Assembly (NCBI GenBank): GCA_942159475.1 | Contig: OW804096.1 | Coordinates: 125,416,941 to 125,480,940 of the forward strand | Length of the DNA stretch: 64,000 bases | Source of the DNA: Sthenelais limicola | Lineage: Eukaryota; Annelida; Polychaeta; Phyllodocida; Sigalionidae | Reading direction: 5' to 3' | In this document: piece by piece, positions 48,914 to 60,910 of the stretch | Position numbering within the stretch: position 1 is the first letter of the stretch | Layout: each line of letters begins with the position of its first letter | Translations under genes and position numbers: made by a program | The notes under the pieces: model-generated | Database searches by the model: none | What the model saw: only the letters and a program-made list of their open reading frames with translations | What the model was told of the DNA's origin: nothing

Positions 48914-50869
48914 GTAAGATAAAAAATAGTAACCATCTATTTTTTTTATTATTGGGGACTTGGCGGATCAAATTGCAATCTTAGCCAAGTTATTGATTTG
49001 TCTCAGAAACCTGATCTGTCAGTTTTGTCTAAAAGATCTCAAGAGAGAAAAACAACCGATTTCATACATCTATAGGCGTCAGCTGGGTGAAATGGAAAGA
49101 TAGATTTTCGATCGATGTTTCGAGAAGCTACGAAAGGCGATGAAGGGCGACATTGGGTTCGGCGTTGATATGGTTGACAGTAAGCATAGGTATTTTCCAT
49201 GGTAACCGCCTCATACTTATCTCCATGATAACGTCAAGAGCGAGAAGGCTTTACCTCCATGACAGACGAGATAGTCTATGACAGCAAGTCATGGCAACCA
49301 TAACAACCACGTTCTGGCAGATAGGGGGCCCAAGGGAAATGTAAACGGGCCTCCAATCATTTCTATTTTTCGTCCTACTAACTGTGGTTGACAGTAAGAT
49401 GTGGGCGAATGCATTCCCAGATTCAGGGAGAGGCCCGTGAAATATAAAGGTTCTTTGTTCCTAACTTATTGAATACGATATGGGTCCGAAACGCAAAATT
49501 CTATATGATGATAATTGGTTTAACTTAGTTTTCTTTAAAAAAATTCTTTCTGCTAATTCGCTATTCTCAACATAACGTGACTATCAAGTGAGAGAATACG
49601 AAATGGGATTACTTCAGATGGGTAGCTGGGAAGATTGGTATAAAGTTATAATACTTTTTCTTAACCTTTAAAAGGAGTTATACACTTGATAGCCAACTAC
49701 AATTAGTGCATACCCACCCATGGTCATGTATAGGGCGTATTAACCCTATTTAAAGAAATAAGTTCAAACAGATCGGACTAGGTCAGGACGGTGGACCTTC
49801 CTCCCTGTGGCTTTTAAATTTCTCTCCTGAGAACAAAAACGCAGTTTTCTAGCTCAATTTATGTTATCTGGTTCCACCATGGTTTAAAAAGCATTGTCTC
49901 ATTAATGTAATTGCCATTTCTTTATTAAAAGGGGGTAAACGGTATTATCACACTTAACAAGAATGAAAATCACTCGTTTATCAGTTTAATTTCGGGTTTT
50001 GACTTCAGATAGGAGCTCTATTTCCTCTCAGGGTGACACCGAAGCACTGGGATTGAAAGATCAGTTTAGAACTGAATAATATTATGTTGTGATGAAAATT
50101 AATCTCCACAAGGGACTTTCAAATGCAAATTATGTTTTAACATTTCTATGATTTTTAACACATCGATGTATTTCTTGCTGAACAGAATTTAATCATCCAA
50201 ATCCAAACGTTCTAACATTCAAATAAATGGAATTTACTGTCCGGTTATAACCATTTAACACACACCCCAGATACAACTCATACACTACACACATTATCAT
50301 CAAATTCCTTAGCTGAGAAATGTACATGATATTCGGTGGATATATTCTCCAAAGTTCCTATTATTATATCATTTCTGTTTGTGCGAATACGTAGTGCAAG
50401 TAAATTGCTATGCTAAGAACATATCATATATGTTTGGAATTGGGATTAACATGGACTTTAGTATACGTTCTGTTCACTTTGACTTTGATAAATGAGTTCT
50501 GTTTCTGACGTATAAATACTTAAGCCTTAATTCGCTTGTCCCTTTAAATCGTTAAGCAATATTATTTGTTCTTGTACCCATGACTGCTTTGTAGCTATAG
50601 AGATGTAAAAGGAACTTTAAGTCTGGCTTGAAAGGCACTTTTATCTTTTTGGGCACACATGATAAAAATGCAAAATGAAGGACTGTTGGAGGCCCAGCAA
50701 TCTAGGCTCTCGGATTGTAGCGCTGTCATTTGTCCGAAAATGCATTAATTCAGCTGGAAGTGCCTTTGATGTTGGCCGGTACATTCGATGTCTCGGGGAG
50801 AAAATGCTCCGCTTTGTTTAGTTGGGTTAGCTTGCTTGTATCAGATGGATAGACCCATTTTACAAAAAC
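48914..50869. other. Non-coding interval
   Basis: AT-rich sequence with no supported exon, repeat or RNA gene. Confidence 0.55.
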
Positions 50870-51400
50870 AAAAATCGTCCTTTCATCTTGCTCTCTGTCC
50901 TTCTACATCTATTTTTCTTCTTGTTATTTCTCATTTGTCGCCTTTCTACATCCCTCCTAGCTCCCCTGCTCCCATTTCTATCCCTCTGAGTGTACTTCCT
51001 GTCCGTTTGTCCTCCCTCTCATTTCTCTCCCTCATTGCATTCCTCTTCTTTGATCTCATTCCTCGCATTCTCTGACGTACTTCTAGTCCTTCTCCTGAAT
51101 CCAGATCTCCTCATATCGTCTAACATTGCCAATTTCCATGCTCCGTCATTGGTTGCCCGCTCCCAAAGCGCCACACTATCATTCGTCATGTCCCCTCATC
51201 TCTCTCTTTCATTCTCTATCTTGGCTAGAGTTATTTATTCTATAGCTTCTATTTCATTACTGTCTATATCTTCCCAACTACTTCCTTCTCCTTCAATCAT
51301 TCAATCACCATCTTCTCATTTAACTCCGTTTGTTCTATCCATTCTCTTCACTCTTCTTTACCATAACTTGGAACAATTGTTACTCCAACTGTTTTAGGGG
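50870..51400 (+). repeat. Polypyrimidine-rich tract
   Basis: About 530 bp of C/T-dominated sequence without a fixed repeat unit. It generates long Ser/Leu/Pro-rich open frames in two phases (95 and 135 codons, overlapping), which I treat as artefacts of the bias. Confidence 0.6.
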
Positions 51401-52217
51401 AGTGGATAGTTTTCCCACACAATTTGCGCCAACGGTTATTGCCCCTACTCACCAGCACTGGCTGCTTTCTGGTTATACATGTCTGGTTGTACATGCTGCA
51501 GGTGGACTGCTGGTAGTTCAAACACAAGATATTCTAATTTCCATCCATATTTTTTTGTTAGATTGAAATATAAATGAACACACACAATCACCACTACTTA
51601 CAAGGTTTTAGTTTTTGTAAAAGAGAGAAATATTGAGTATGATTTCCACCAAACCTTGGAAAGAACTCACTTCTCAGAGACTAGCCTTGGGCACAGTACT
51701 AGAGTATATATCTAGTTCTGTGCCTTGGGTAAGGGACTGATAAAAACATCCCTATCATTTCTTTTATACTTTTTGTATGATATATATATTTCTTGATGTA
51801 TGAGCGTCCAATCTCAATTAGCAACATTGGGGGTGCTACTTACTATGCACCACTGGTGACGTCATGGCCAGTGAAGCATGATAGTATGTATGTTATCAAT
51901 GGTTCCACATGGTAGATCTAGGGGGCAGAGAGAGATGTTTAACGAGGTAAATATTGTAATGTACCCATCAATTTCGTGCCTATAAGCCAGGTAAATTAAT
52001 CTCTCTGACAGTCTTTCCTGCATCAAAAAGTCTCCCTCTAACTTTAGCTCGAAATAAAGATTATATTTATACTATATATATATATTTATACTGCATTTTT
52101 AAAATGCGGTAAAAACACATTTGAGAATGTATTGAGTGGTTATTCAATTAGAATCTAAATTTGTATATGCAAACACTACACAAGTATCTGTTGCTGGGCC
52201 GAACAAATGTTAATATA

Positions 52218-52415
52218 AGGGTGGTCTCCACTGGCTGCGGTAAGCTCTGCGGTAAGCCTTGCGATGGTGCTGTGTTGTTGAGGAGTGGCGAGATCCTGCC
52301 CACATTGTTCGCTGGCCATGTAGGCAAGGACCTCGTCATTCCTCACTCTACAGAACCAGCACAAACCATCGCAAGGCTTACCGCAGAGCTTTCCGCAGCC
52401 AGTGGAGACCACCCT
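52218..52415. mobile_element. 198-bp near-complete hairpin (foldback MITE or hairpin RNA locus)
   Basis: Outer arms at 52218-52268 and 52365-52415 are 51 bp each with one mismatch (AGGGTGGTCTCCACTGGCTG at the left tip). The inner part also pairs, with a roughly 10-base bulge and mostly transition differences, up to an apex near 52306-52317. Almost the whole 198 bp is therefore one stem. It is much richer in G+C than its surroundings, and a GCGGTAAG unit is repeated inside each arm. Possible 3-bp flanks are TAA and TAG. The similar open frames on both strands (104 and 90 codons) are mirror products of the palindrome, not genes. Confidence 0.85.
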
Positions 52416-54682
52416 AGCCTCCGCCACCAGGTCCCAGAGGAAGACCACCGAAAAGTGATTTGGGTACCTGGCTAAGGATCGAAAACTATACGTATATATA
52501 AATCTTTATATATTCATTCACTGAAATGCATTGCATGTAAGAGAGACACCCTCAGTTATCTCAGAGACTAGAGAATAACAGAATTTTCCCCATGTCAGTG
52601 GAAGGATAACATAGTGAACAATCAATTTATCAACATTTCGATCAAATTGTGATTTCTAAAGGAATAAGTTTTTCTGTAGATCATCCGTCCTGAAATTGAT
52701 CATGTTGTCATATGTCGGTGGGAGCATCGCCCAAACGTTTACCATCCTTCCATAAACATCTCTGGCAACAGAAAGGAACAAAGGACATTTCCGTTCTTTA
52801 TTAGACCCATAGGACACTTGTGATTGATTAGCGTCTTAGCTTAGTGACATAGATAGGTAGCTAATTAAATTAGGCCTGGCAGAGCGGTCAGAGATCAATA
52901 TGAAAATAAGCTGTGACAACGAATAGAGTCCCTTTTAGACCTCTCTGTACTCTAAGACGTACGGTTGAACACAACTACAGTTTGAACTACAAAGGCACCC
53001 CTGCGTATAGTAAATACAGTCAAATTAATGGGCAAATACTTTCATTTCTTCAGGAACTATAATTATAGTGTCACTTTTATATACCTGATACTTCTTTATG
53101 TGTTTCCTTATGTTGTGGATTAATTTCTTGTTGTCCATCGACAATCTAATAACACTTTTAAGAAATGAACTGTCCAAGAGTGATAACAGTATCTCTAATT
53201 AATGTACATCTAGTTCAGCGTTGAAGATTAGATATGTTTTCAATGCTATTTGACTTTTATGTTTCTTCTCCTTATCTATCCCTATCTTAATTGTGGATTT
53301 GCGGATAGCTTGCGCCAATGTCTTTGCAACGACAACCCAATTCTAGGCAGCATAAATAACATGCGACTTAGACAGGTGAGATACATATCAAAACAGTTGG
53401 TCAATAACAAGTAAAATAGTTCTACCCATGAATGAACGAGTATCTCTTAGGCCCAAACAGAATGTTTTCCTTGTCATTGACAAGGAGAGGAGAACTCGAA
53501 TACAATCCGTCTTCGAATATTAGTTCAACGTGAATGATGTACGGTTCTTAATAGTTAGTTTAACACTATGAATAGGCTTCGTTCTCTCTCGATCGTCCCT
53601 TCGTTCTCGGAGATTATGCAGTTGTCTATCTTGGGTTCAAGGGTCTCTTTCACGGCGAGTTTAACGAATATTCACCTAATGCCTACACGAGCCTTGATAT
53701 TGTTGCAACACTCTGTATCTAATTTCGCCTAGCTATCGCTTACAATTTTTGCACAAATTCCATTTAACTACCACTGCATGTTACTATCGCGACATAATGT
53801 TAAAATGCCATTCTGCCGTGCATGCTTTTCCCAACACCTCTTCCGTACGCTCTAGATGGGACTTAATGGGCTCGGAGCATGTCAACATGCTTTACTACCA
53901 TCTTATATCTGTTAGCGTTGCTCCTTCTCCCCTTTCATCCACGTTCCAAGAGGCTCTTTGTACATATTTACCAGTGCGCCTGGATCCTTTAACGAATGAT
54001 AGCATTTTAAGCCCGGCGTAGTAGCGACTGTAAAAGTAAGTGTATGTATATTGGCTGTTCATGGGTTGCAGGGCCATTTACCGGGACGGCGAAGCGCATC
54101 TCCCTTTCAGTATACTACTATCGTTCCTATTCATGTCATGACAAGGTGATAGGAGGCATATCTGGCCAAGAATTGTATAATGTCTCCCTCCATGATTGAA
54201 ATATTTAAGGGATTCGCGCAACCTATTAGTCCAGTAGCAGAAGGTATACATGTATTCACTCAGTTCACCGCGAGCTATTGCTAATAAGGGATCGATGCGT
54301 GAGGCGATTCTTTCATAGATGTTCTGGCATCGGAATTTGCGAATATCTTACCTAAACACCCAAAAGCCGATTCTGGGTATTGATATGACCATTTGGATGT
54401 GTATACATCATAAACATAGGGGTCTGCATATATATACATTCTAAATTGTTTTTCCATACAGAGTTCTGGAAATAATTATTAGAAACTAAAGAGCAACTAG
54501 ATAATCAGCAAAGTAGTAGAAAGGTATACAACTGTAAATGTTTTAAATTGAGTTGGTATCGATCTAGATCTGTATCTTAAAATATCAAATATAACTATTA
54601 GTATAATTGTTTTTCAATTTGGCAAATGAAACCTATCACTTTTCTTCCTAAATTTCGATAGTATCCATAATTTTCCCTAAAT

Positions 54683-54686
<4 letters not shown>
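52416..54686. other. Non-coding interval
   Basis: No supported gene. A weak exon-like stretch at about 53308-53374 ends GACAG|GTGAGAT but has a poor acceptor (GCGGATAG). Confidence 0.5.

Positions 54687-54718
<32 letters not shown>
54687..54718 (+). repeat. (GA)n microsatellite
   Basis: Uninterrupted GA dinucleotide run of about 32 bp. Confidence 0.97.
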
Positions 54719-56850
54719 AGCCCCTTCCACGAATTTGCATATCTAATGACTTCATATAACTTAATTGTAAGCGACTTGGTAAGTTTGGAAGTTTATTATA
54801 ACATTATGCATCGCGGAAACATACGAGCAAAGGTCTACGCTGGCTTTTAGAGGCAAAACATCTCATGGACTCTTGTCTAAGGACAAATATGCACTTCACA
54901 CAAATGATATTACACAGGTGCCGTGACCAGGATCTCAACAAACACACTTAACTTGGACTAAGTAAGTACTAGCGGAAGTGCACTTCATCTTCCGGGCGAG
55001 GCTGAGAGCTGCGAGCGCTTTTATTTGGTCATATATATACCCAGCAACAATCTTTTATGGTAATACATAGAGATGTACGTACATATGTTACAAAGGCATT
55101 TTTCATAACATCAAGAATCTATCAGACCAAAAACACTACTTGAAGCTCAGGTGGTTGATGGTCTTTTAAACCAAGCCTCACGTGGTAGATGTCAGCAGAG
55201 TTTTATTAGGTTTATATAGTAGACACCTCAACAAATACCACCGCGAAAGATCACTTTACCAACAATTGGTATATATACCTATAGCTCACTTATGAATTGC
55301 ATGAATGTATCAAAGCTAGTACATATCAGATGTAATGTGAAGCCAAGTAAAATACACAGTGGGAGCATCTCCTTCAATAACGTTAAACAAGACTTTGCGT
55401 CATTCCCTCTTACCGTCAATGTACCACTTGCTAGGGATAGACCACAGGGAGGAGAGCTCCAATTCTACCAGAGTAGTTCTCGTGCCCCTGTGAGGATTGA
55501 GTCAATCAATGCTGACTTGGGGTAATGGGGCGAAAGGTGGATGTATGGAAACGGAGGAGTTGGGTGAAATAGAAAGGAGGAAGGAAATCTAAGTGAGGGC
55601 TGCACTGGAAACATGGAATATATTAAGAGGGGCGCGAGAGGATCTGAGGTCACTAACCTCGGACTTAATGAATTAGAAAGATGCTAAACGTGAACCGAAC
55701 CAGTTTCGGACATTTTCGAATATATAATTATGCAGTCTACCATTTATAAGCTTAATGATTGCATAATCTAGACATGCATGAACCTAGTACAAATACTCTC
55801 TTGGGAGTGACCAACCTAGTACTCAGTGGTATAGTTAATACATTAATTCTAGAATAAGGGACATAAGTAGTGTAGGCATGACTTTATGTTCTTTCTGAGA
55901 CTGGGACTTTTTCTTATCATCGGAAGGGTTTTACACAAACCAGTCCACCCACTACTGTCGATGAAGCCTATTGCACTCCTTAAGATTTCATCTTTCCAGC
56001 GTATTCCACGTAAAGAGATATAGCCCCATGCCTTGCCCCCTAGGCATAAATTTAAATAAGTTCTATAGTACTAGTGTTATGTTTTATGCATCAATCCCAT
56101 TCGTGATAGGTATCAAAGGTAAGGCTGTCATTTGTTGGACTTTTCTGTAGTAAGATTGTAAGCATAACACACTTTACTCCTTTCAGTCTTTCATTTTGTA
56201 TATCTCCTGGAATGATAAGGCGGGGTTTGTGTGCTCACATTCTTGAAGCCAACATAATGGTGACATCAACTTAATGCGCCTCAATTAGCTTCTGAGTCTG
56301 ATGTTCCACACCGCAAGTTTAATGTGATTTGAACAATCTGTTACTTTTAAAGCTTCACCAAATAATAGCCCATTAAGGATGTAGATGTGAGGTCAGTTTT
56401 CTAACTAAAGGATATAGTATTCTCAGATAACGTTGGATAATTTAAACACATTATATAAGTTTACATTTAAGTACGTACAGAATATGTAGAACTCTGACAA
56501 TCTGGAAATTGTCCAACTTTAATATCTCTGACAGCAATTAACCATTGTATTAACTACGATCCTCTATGAAATGTCAACATCGATGAGATGAGATGAGAAA
56601 AATAAATCAATTAGTTAAGAAGGGACTGCATTCATATTGGGATCTTATTGTTATTAACATCCATTATTGCCTCTGTCTTATGACTTCAGCACATCACTTC
56701 CCATCCACAGTTGCAGATATATAATATGATATATGTTCACACTATTCGAATGAAGGCTGATGCAATGGTGAATCATTTATTGTTATTTCTAAATGGGCTC
56801 TAACCATAAAATAACCTCAGAACGTGGTTGCACGGACTGAAAACATTGTC
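54719..56850. other. Non-coding interval with purine-rich patch
   Basis: No supported gene. Purine-rich sequence lies at about 55510-55660 and a GAAGTGCACTTC palindrome near 54976. Confidence 0.5.
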
Positions 56851-56965
56851 TACAGGGCCTAGTCCACTAAGCCGATTCTCATACGATTCTCACAGAATTT
56901 AGTGCAAAAGAGTCCTCTGCGGCGCAAAATCACATGAGAATCGGCTTGGTGGACTAGGGCCTGTA
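56851..56965. mobile_element. 115-bp TIR element
   Basis: 32-bp terminal inverted repeats at 56851-56882 (TACAGGGCCTAGTCCACT at the tip) and 56934-56965 match at 30 of 32 positions. The core of about 50 bp repeats GATTCTCA and is GC-richer than the flanks. It has no coding capacity. The tip resembles those of the elements at 11359 and 52218. Confidence 0.85.
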
Positions 56966-59090
56966 CCTCACTGTATGACTGCATTCTATGATATACCAAT
57001 ACAGTGAGGTTCATAGCTAACGCATACATATAATTCTACACAACTGATATATAGGCCTTGGCAAGCTGGTATTTTCCATAGTTAGCTTTGGTCTTCCTCA
57101 TAAGTCCGCTTTCCAGCAATAGGAATGATCAATACAACATATGGTGCAGTTATGTGATGGAATTTGCCCGGTGTGACAACCATTTGTTATGCGATGGATC
57201 TTTTCTATGAGAAAGCCCATAGTTCGTTTGTGCAATCACAGGAATATATGTAAAATCAGACTCTGCCTTTCTCTCCCTTTGCAACACCACACGTTCCTAT
57301 ATATATATGTACATACTGTATTGAAATCGAGCTTCACGATTATAAAAATTAATACTTAAGGATGCATTTATAAATTTAATTTCGATTGCATGCTTATTCT
57401 ATAGTAAAGCATGTTGCGATTATCTGACCTCCTCCCCACTTGGTAAATGGTTGTCCTTGAGGACTCTACCAGCATCATTTTTTGAAACGTGGGTTAGGTT
57501 TTATCTAAATGTTATAATATCATACGCTTCGAGGAACAGAGCGTTCCCCAAATAATGTCTGTTCTAATATAAATCGGTTTTGCAAGACTTTCCCTGTTAA
57601 AACAGGAACTCTGAGTAACAAATACAGCTTTGATTACGAATGCAGTTAAAATAATGGACCCTTTATAAAGCGCAAGAATTCGGTCTGACAGTTGGATTGG
57701 ATTATGATCATAAGAATCCCAACCCAGTACGTGCGTCGTTGCTGCGAATACGAACATATATATGGCACACAAAGCTTAAAATTCGAAGCACCCTTAGTTA
57801 CATACCATCGTAGGTCCCAGAGGAGAATCTCATGGGAAAGCCTTGCTTCCCACATCAGTGCGGAAGCATGTTTACTTCGATTTGAGTATGTGATTTTAAC
57901 CCGTCAGAACACACACGTCAGAACACACACGTCAGCCTCCTGAGAAATACAGCACGAAATCCCATTCAGGGACGTACATAGGCCTTATCGTGTTTTTCCA
58001 TTTTCCCGTTTATATTAGGAGTTAATACCCCGCTGATTTAACTATGGCACGAATACCTCTTCCGGTCTACAGCGCGAAACCCTCAGTGGGACCTGTTACA
58101 TAAAAAACAGAGTTTGTGTTATAGATTTGACTACTGTTGGGACAATTATTGACTTTTGCTTACTTCCTTCTGGTATTTCCCACATGGTACCACATAACTA
58201 GGACCCAAAATTGATCCTAGTCACGACGAAAAAAAGTAGCGGACATAGCCGGTAATGAATGCAAACATTACCGACTTGGGAATAGACAACAACTTGTGGG
58301 GACATCTGATTTATTTACTTGACGAGGAACTATACTTACACAAAAATTGTCAGTGTGCCCGAATGGATCTATCAGGATATTGGGAAGAGCCATATAGTAA
58401 ATTACAATTTCCCCATTGAAGACATTCACATATTCTCTTCTAGTCAGGGATCCCTGATAGTGATGGAATGGTCCATTCTATCACACGGTAATGGCAAATC
58501 CTTCCTTCCATTACTATAATGCAACCCAGTGTGATGAAAGACATTATTACTCTCTTGAAAATGCACGCCGATGAAATAGCCTATGCATAAGTGATGGTTT
58601 TATTCATAAATAAGACAGGATGCAAGATGGTGTATGGTGTAAAGATATATATTATATAGTAGATTCTAAGAGAATTCACGTTCAGAAAGTGTATTTTGCC
58701 GATTCGTAGACAGATACAAATTTTACGCATTGATTGAAGCGATATAATAGAAGTGAAATGGAATTTAATCTGTAATCATCCTACAAAACAAAATTGATGC
58801 CATTGCCAGGGTAACAACTAGAAGATTCACGGACGTGAGCACGTTTACAGGAAAAGCTTGCCGTTGAGGCAAACAGTCAAAAACCGTTTTCTCGCCGCGA
58901 ATTGAGTCTCATAAATGTGCTACAAGCCATTTTGAACAAATGCACATGTAAGTACTCTATCAGCCTTTTGGCACTTCCACAAAGAGCGCCCCTGATGTTC
59001 TGCAGTATTATATTGTCCAACTAACTCGGCTTTCCCCATGAAATAGTATTATGACTGGTGATGAATAATACTGACACTACCCTAGGTTAT
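56966..59090. other. Non-coding interval
   Basis: No supported gene. A two-copy 14-bp tandem (GTCAGAACACACAC) is near 57903 and a TCAGGGATCCCTGA palindrome near 58446. The opposing open frames at 57512-57943 overlap on both strands and lack motifs. Confidence 0.5.
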
Positions 59091-59448
59091 TTAAAGCTGC
59101 AGTCTCAGTTAACATCGTTAAAAAACTAAAGAGTTTCAACATTTTGTTCCGTTCTTTTCCAACTCATAAAAGTCATTTGGCCTTTTTTGAAGATTTTGTT
59201 CGGTTGTTTTTGCGATAGAGCTTCATAAAAGCCCACATTTATATTTCAGAGACCCGCCTTCCCAGCGGTCGATACGTTTCACTTATTATCGCTCACCGAC
59301 GGCCGTTTTCTCGGAACTTTAAATTCTTGTATAAACATACATGTATGTATAATATCAGCAGAATATTGATAAATTCAGTATATAAGTTATAATATGAGTA
59401 GATTTACTAAGATTCTGTTGTAATTAATAGCTGAGAATACAGCTTTAA
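59091..59448. mobile_element. TTAA-flanked MITE, younger copy
   Basis: TTAA at both edges (59091-59094 and 59445-59448) frames inverted tips AGCTGCAGTCTCAG and CTGAGAATACAGCT (12 of 14 pairing). TTAA target duplication is characteristic of piggyBac and Kolobok transposons; which applies is not decidable here. Homologous to the older copy at 47745-48048 but with extra internal sequence. No coding capacity. Confidence 0.7.
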
Positions 59449-60639
59449 ACACCGTAGCCTATAGATCTGTTATGTAGATAAAGTTTGTCTATTAGTTGTA
59501 CAACTATACCTTTATGCTAGGATCTATCAGAATCACAAACCAGGGGCTTAACCTTAGCATGGCTTAGCTATGTGTACACGATACATTAGTAGTATACGAA
59601 AAGTATGTTTAAACCCGGGCTTATGCCTCTATTGTGGATGGGAAGTATACTATATTCTCAGCCAGGTAAACCATACATAATCCTGACTTAGTTCCTTGTA
59701 TTCATTAATGTATGTCATATGAAACCATGGGAACATTAAGTAGACTAACACCACCTGTGAGTTATTCCCTATAGGTACACGGAGATTAGATAGACGGTGA
59801 GACCTATGCATACATATATATTGGTCAGGTCCCCTAGAAATGTACAATTGGTTCCTATGTCCATAAATCATGATATTGATGGTCAATAACAGAAAGCAAT
59901 TACTAAAGGCTGAATAATCTTATCAATTTGAGTGATGCGGTAGTGGTATATAAAAGTACCTATATGTACACGCATTTTCATGCATATCGTCTGTTATGGA
60001 CATTTAATAGGAATTTTAGCTCTAGCTGGTATTAGGCATTATTAGCTGGTATTAGGTACATTTGATTTAATTTGATTTGAAAACGTTTCTTTATTTCTTT
60101 TGAACAGGTACATCTCCTGGTTTTCACCATGTTTTTCGTCAGTAGCCTGATTACAATTACCTTCAGTTATAATTATATAACTATACATTCAGTGGTATTT
60201 ACATTAGATTCTCGTTTGTTTTCATATAGTATAAACTTATGGGTTTCAATATCATAATGAATAGTATTTACAGTTTATCTTTAATCATCAGTAAGGATAA
60301 TTTATCACACTTGCAATTAAAGTGCCGTTATAATTGTATGCGTAAATGGTCTCCTATCACTGCTATCAATATGTTCGTTTCATAAAATATTTCTAGATAA
60401 CAATCATGAATGATATTTGATCAATCTGAGAATATGCATAAACTTTCGAGATGGATCCATCTCATCGTCTGTCAACATTTTACAGTATAAAGTAACAACT
60501 TCTAATCCCTACATGAATGTCACGATTATACCTAATGCTCTGGAAATCTGAAGCAATTCCTCCTATAACATTGCATGACTTCATACCTTGCCCCTTTAAC
60601 ATTTACCTCTCTCTTAGAATGAATCATCCTATACGTGCG
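59449..60639. other. Non-coding interval
   Basis: No supported gene. TAGCTGGTATTAGG is tandemly duplicated near 60024-60056. A good acceptor (TTTATTTCTTTTGAACAG, ending 60107) is followed by an open frame to about 60256, but with no donor and no recognisable protein. Confidence 0.45.
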
Positions 60640-60910
60640 CTTAGCTGAGGCCTTTGTTCAGCCTCCTATTAACGTCCAACAGCATCCCATGCCTCGTCTC
60701 TCTCCTACTGTACCTCTCTCCATTTAGGTACTGCTTCCCGATGTTTGCTCTCTCCCTCTCTCTGTCTCTCCCCTCCTTCTCTTTCTCGAAATCTCAATTT
60801 CCTTCGCTCTTTCGCACATTTAACTTGAGATCCTTACACGCTACTATATCCCAGCGTTCTCGCTCATCAGCTAATGTTCTATCACTAGCCCCTCCAACTC
60901 CTCCTAATTA
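60640..60910 (+). repeat. Polypyrimidine-rich tract
   Basis: About 270 bp of C/T-rich sequence including CTCTCCCTCTCTCTGTCTCTC. The 85-codon open frame inside is a composition artefact. Confidence 0.65.

Noticed and set aside
50788..51566. Overlapping 95-, 135- and 78-codon plus-strand open frames
   Set aside because: Arise in a polypyrimidine tract in several phases at once; Ser/Leu/Pro-rich with no domain.
9961..51863. Three full TGACGTCA octamers (about 9961, 11623, 51856) as a regulatory set
   Set aside because: Their number is close to chance for 64 kb, they are far apart, and one is inside a MITE.
52161..52475. Similar proteins predicted on both strands (RVVSTGCGKLCGKPCDG in each)
   Set aside because: A direct consequence of the 198-bp palindrome, not two genes.
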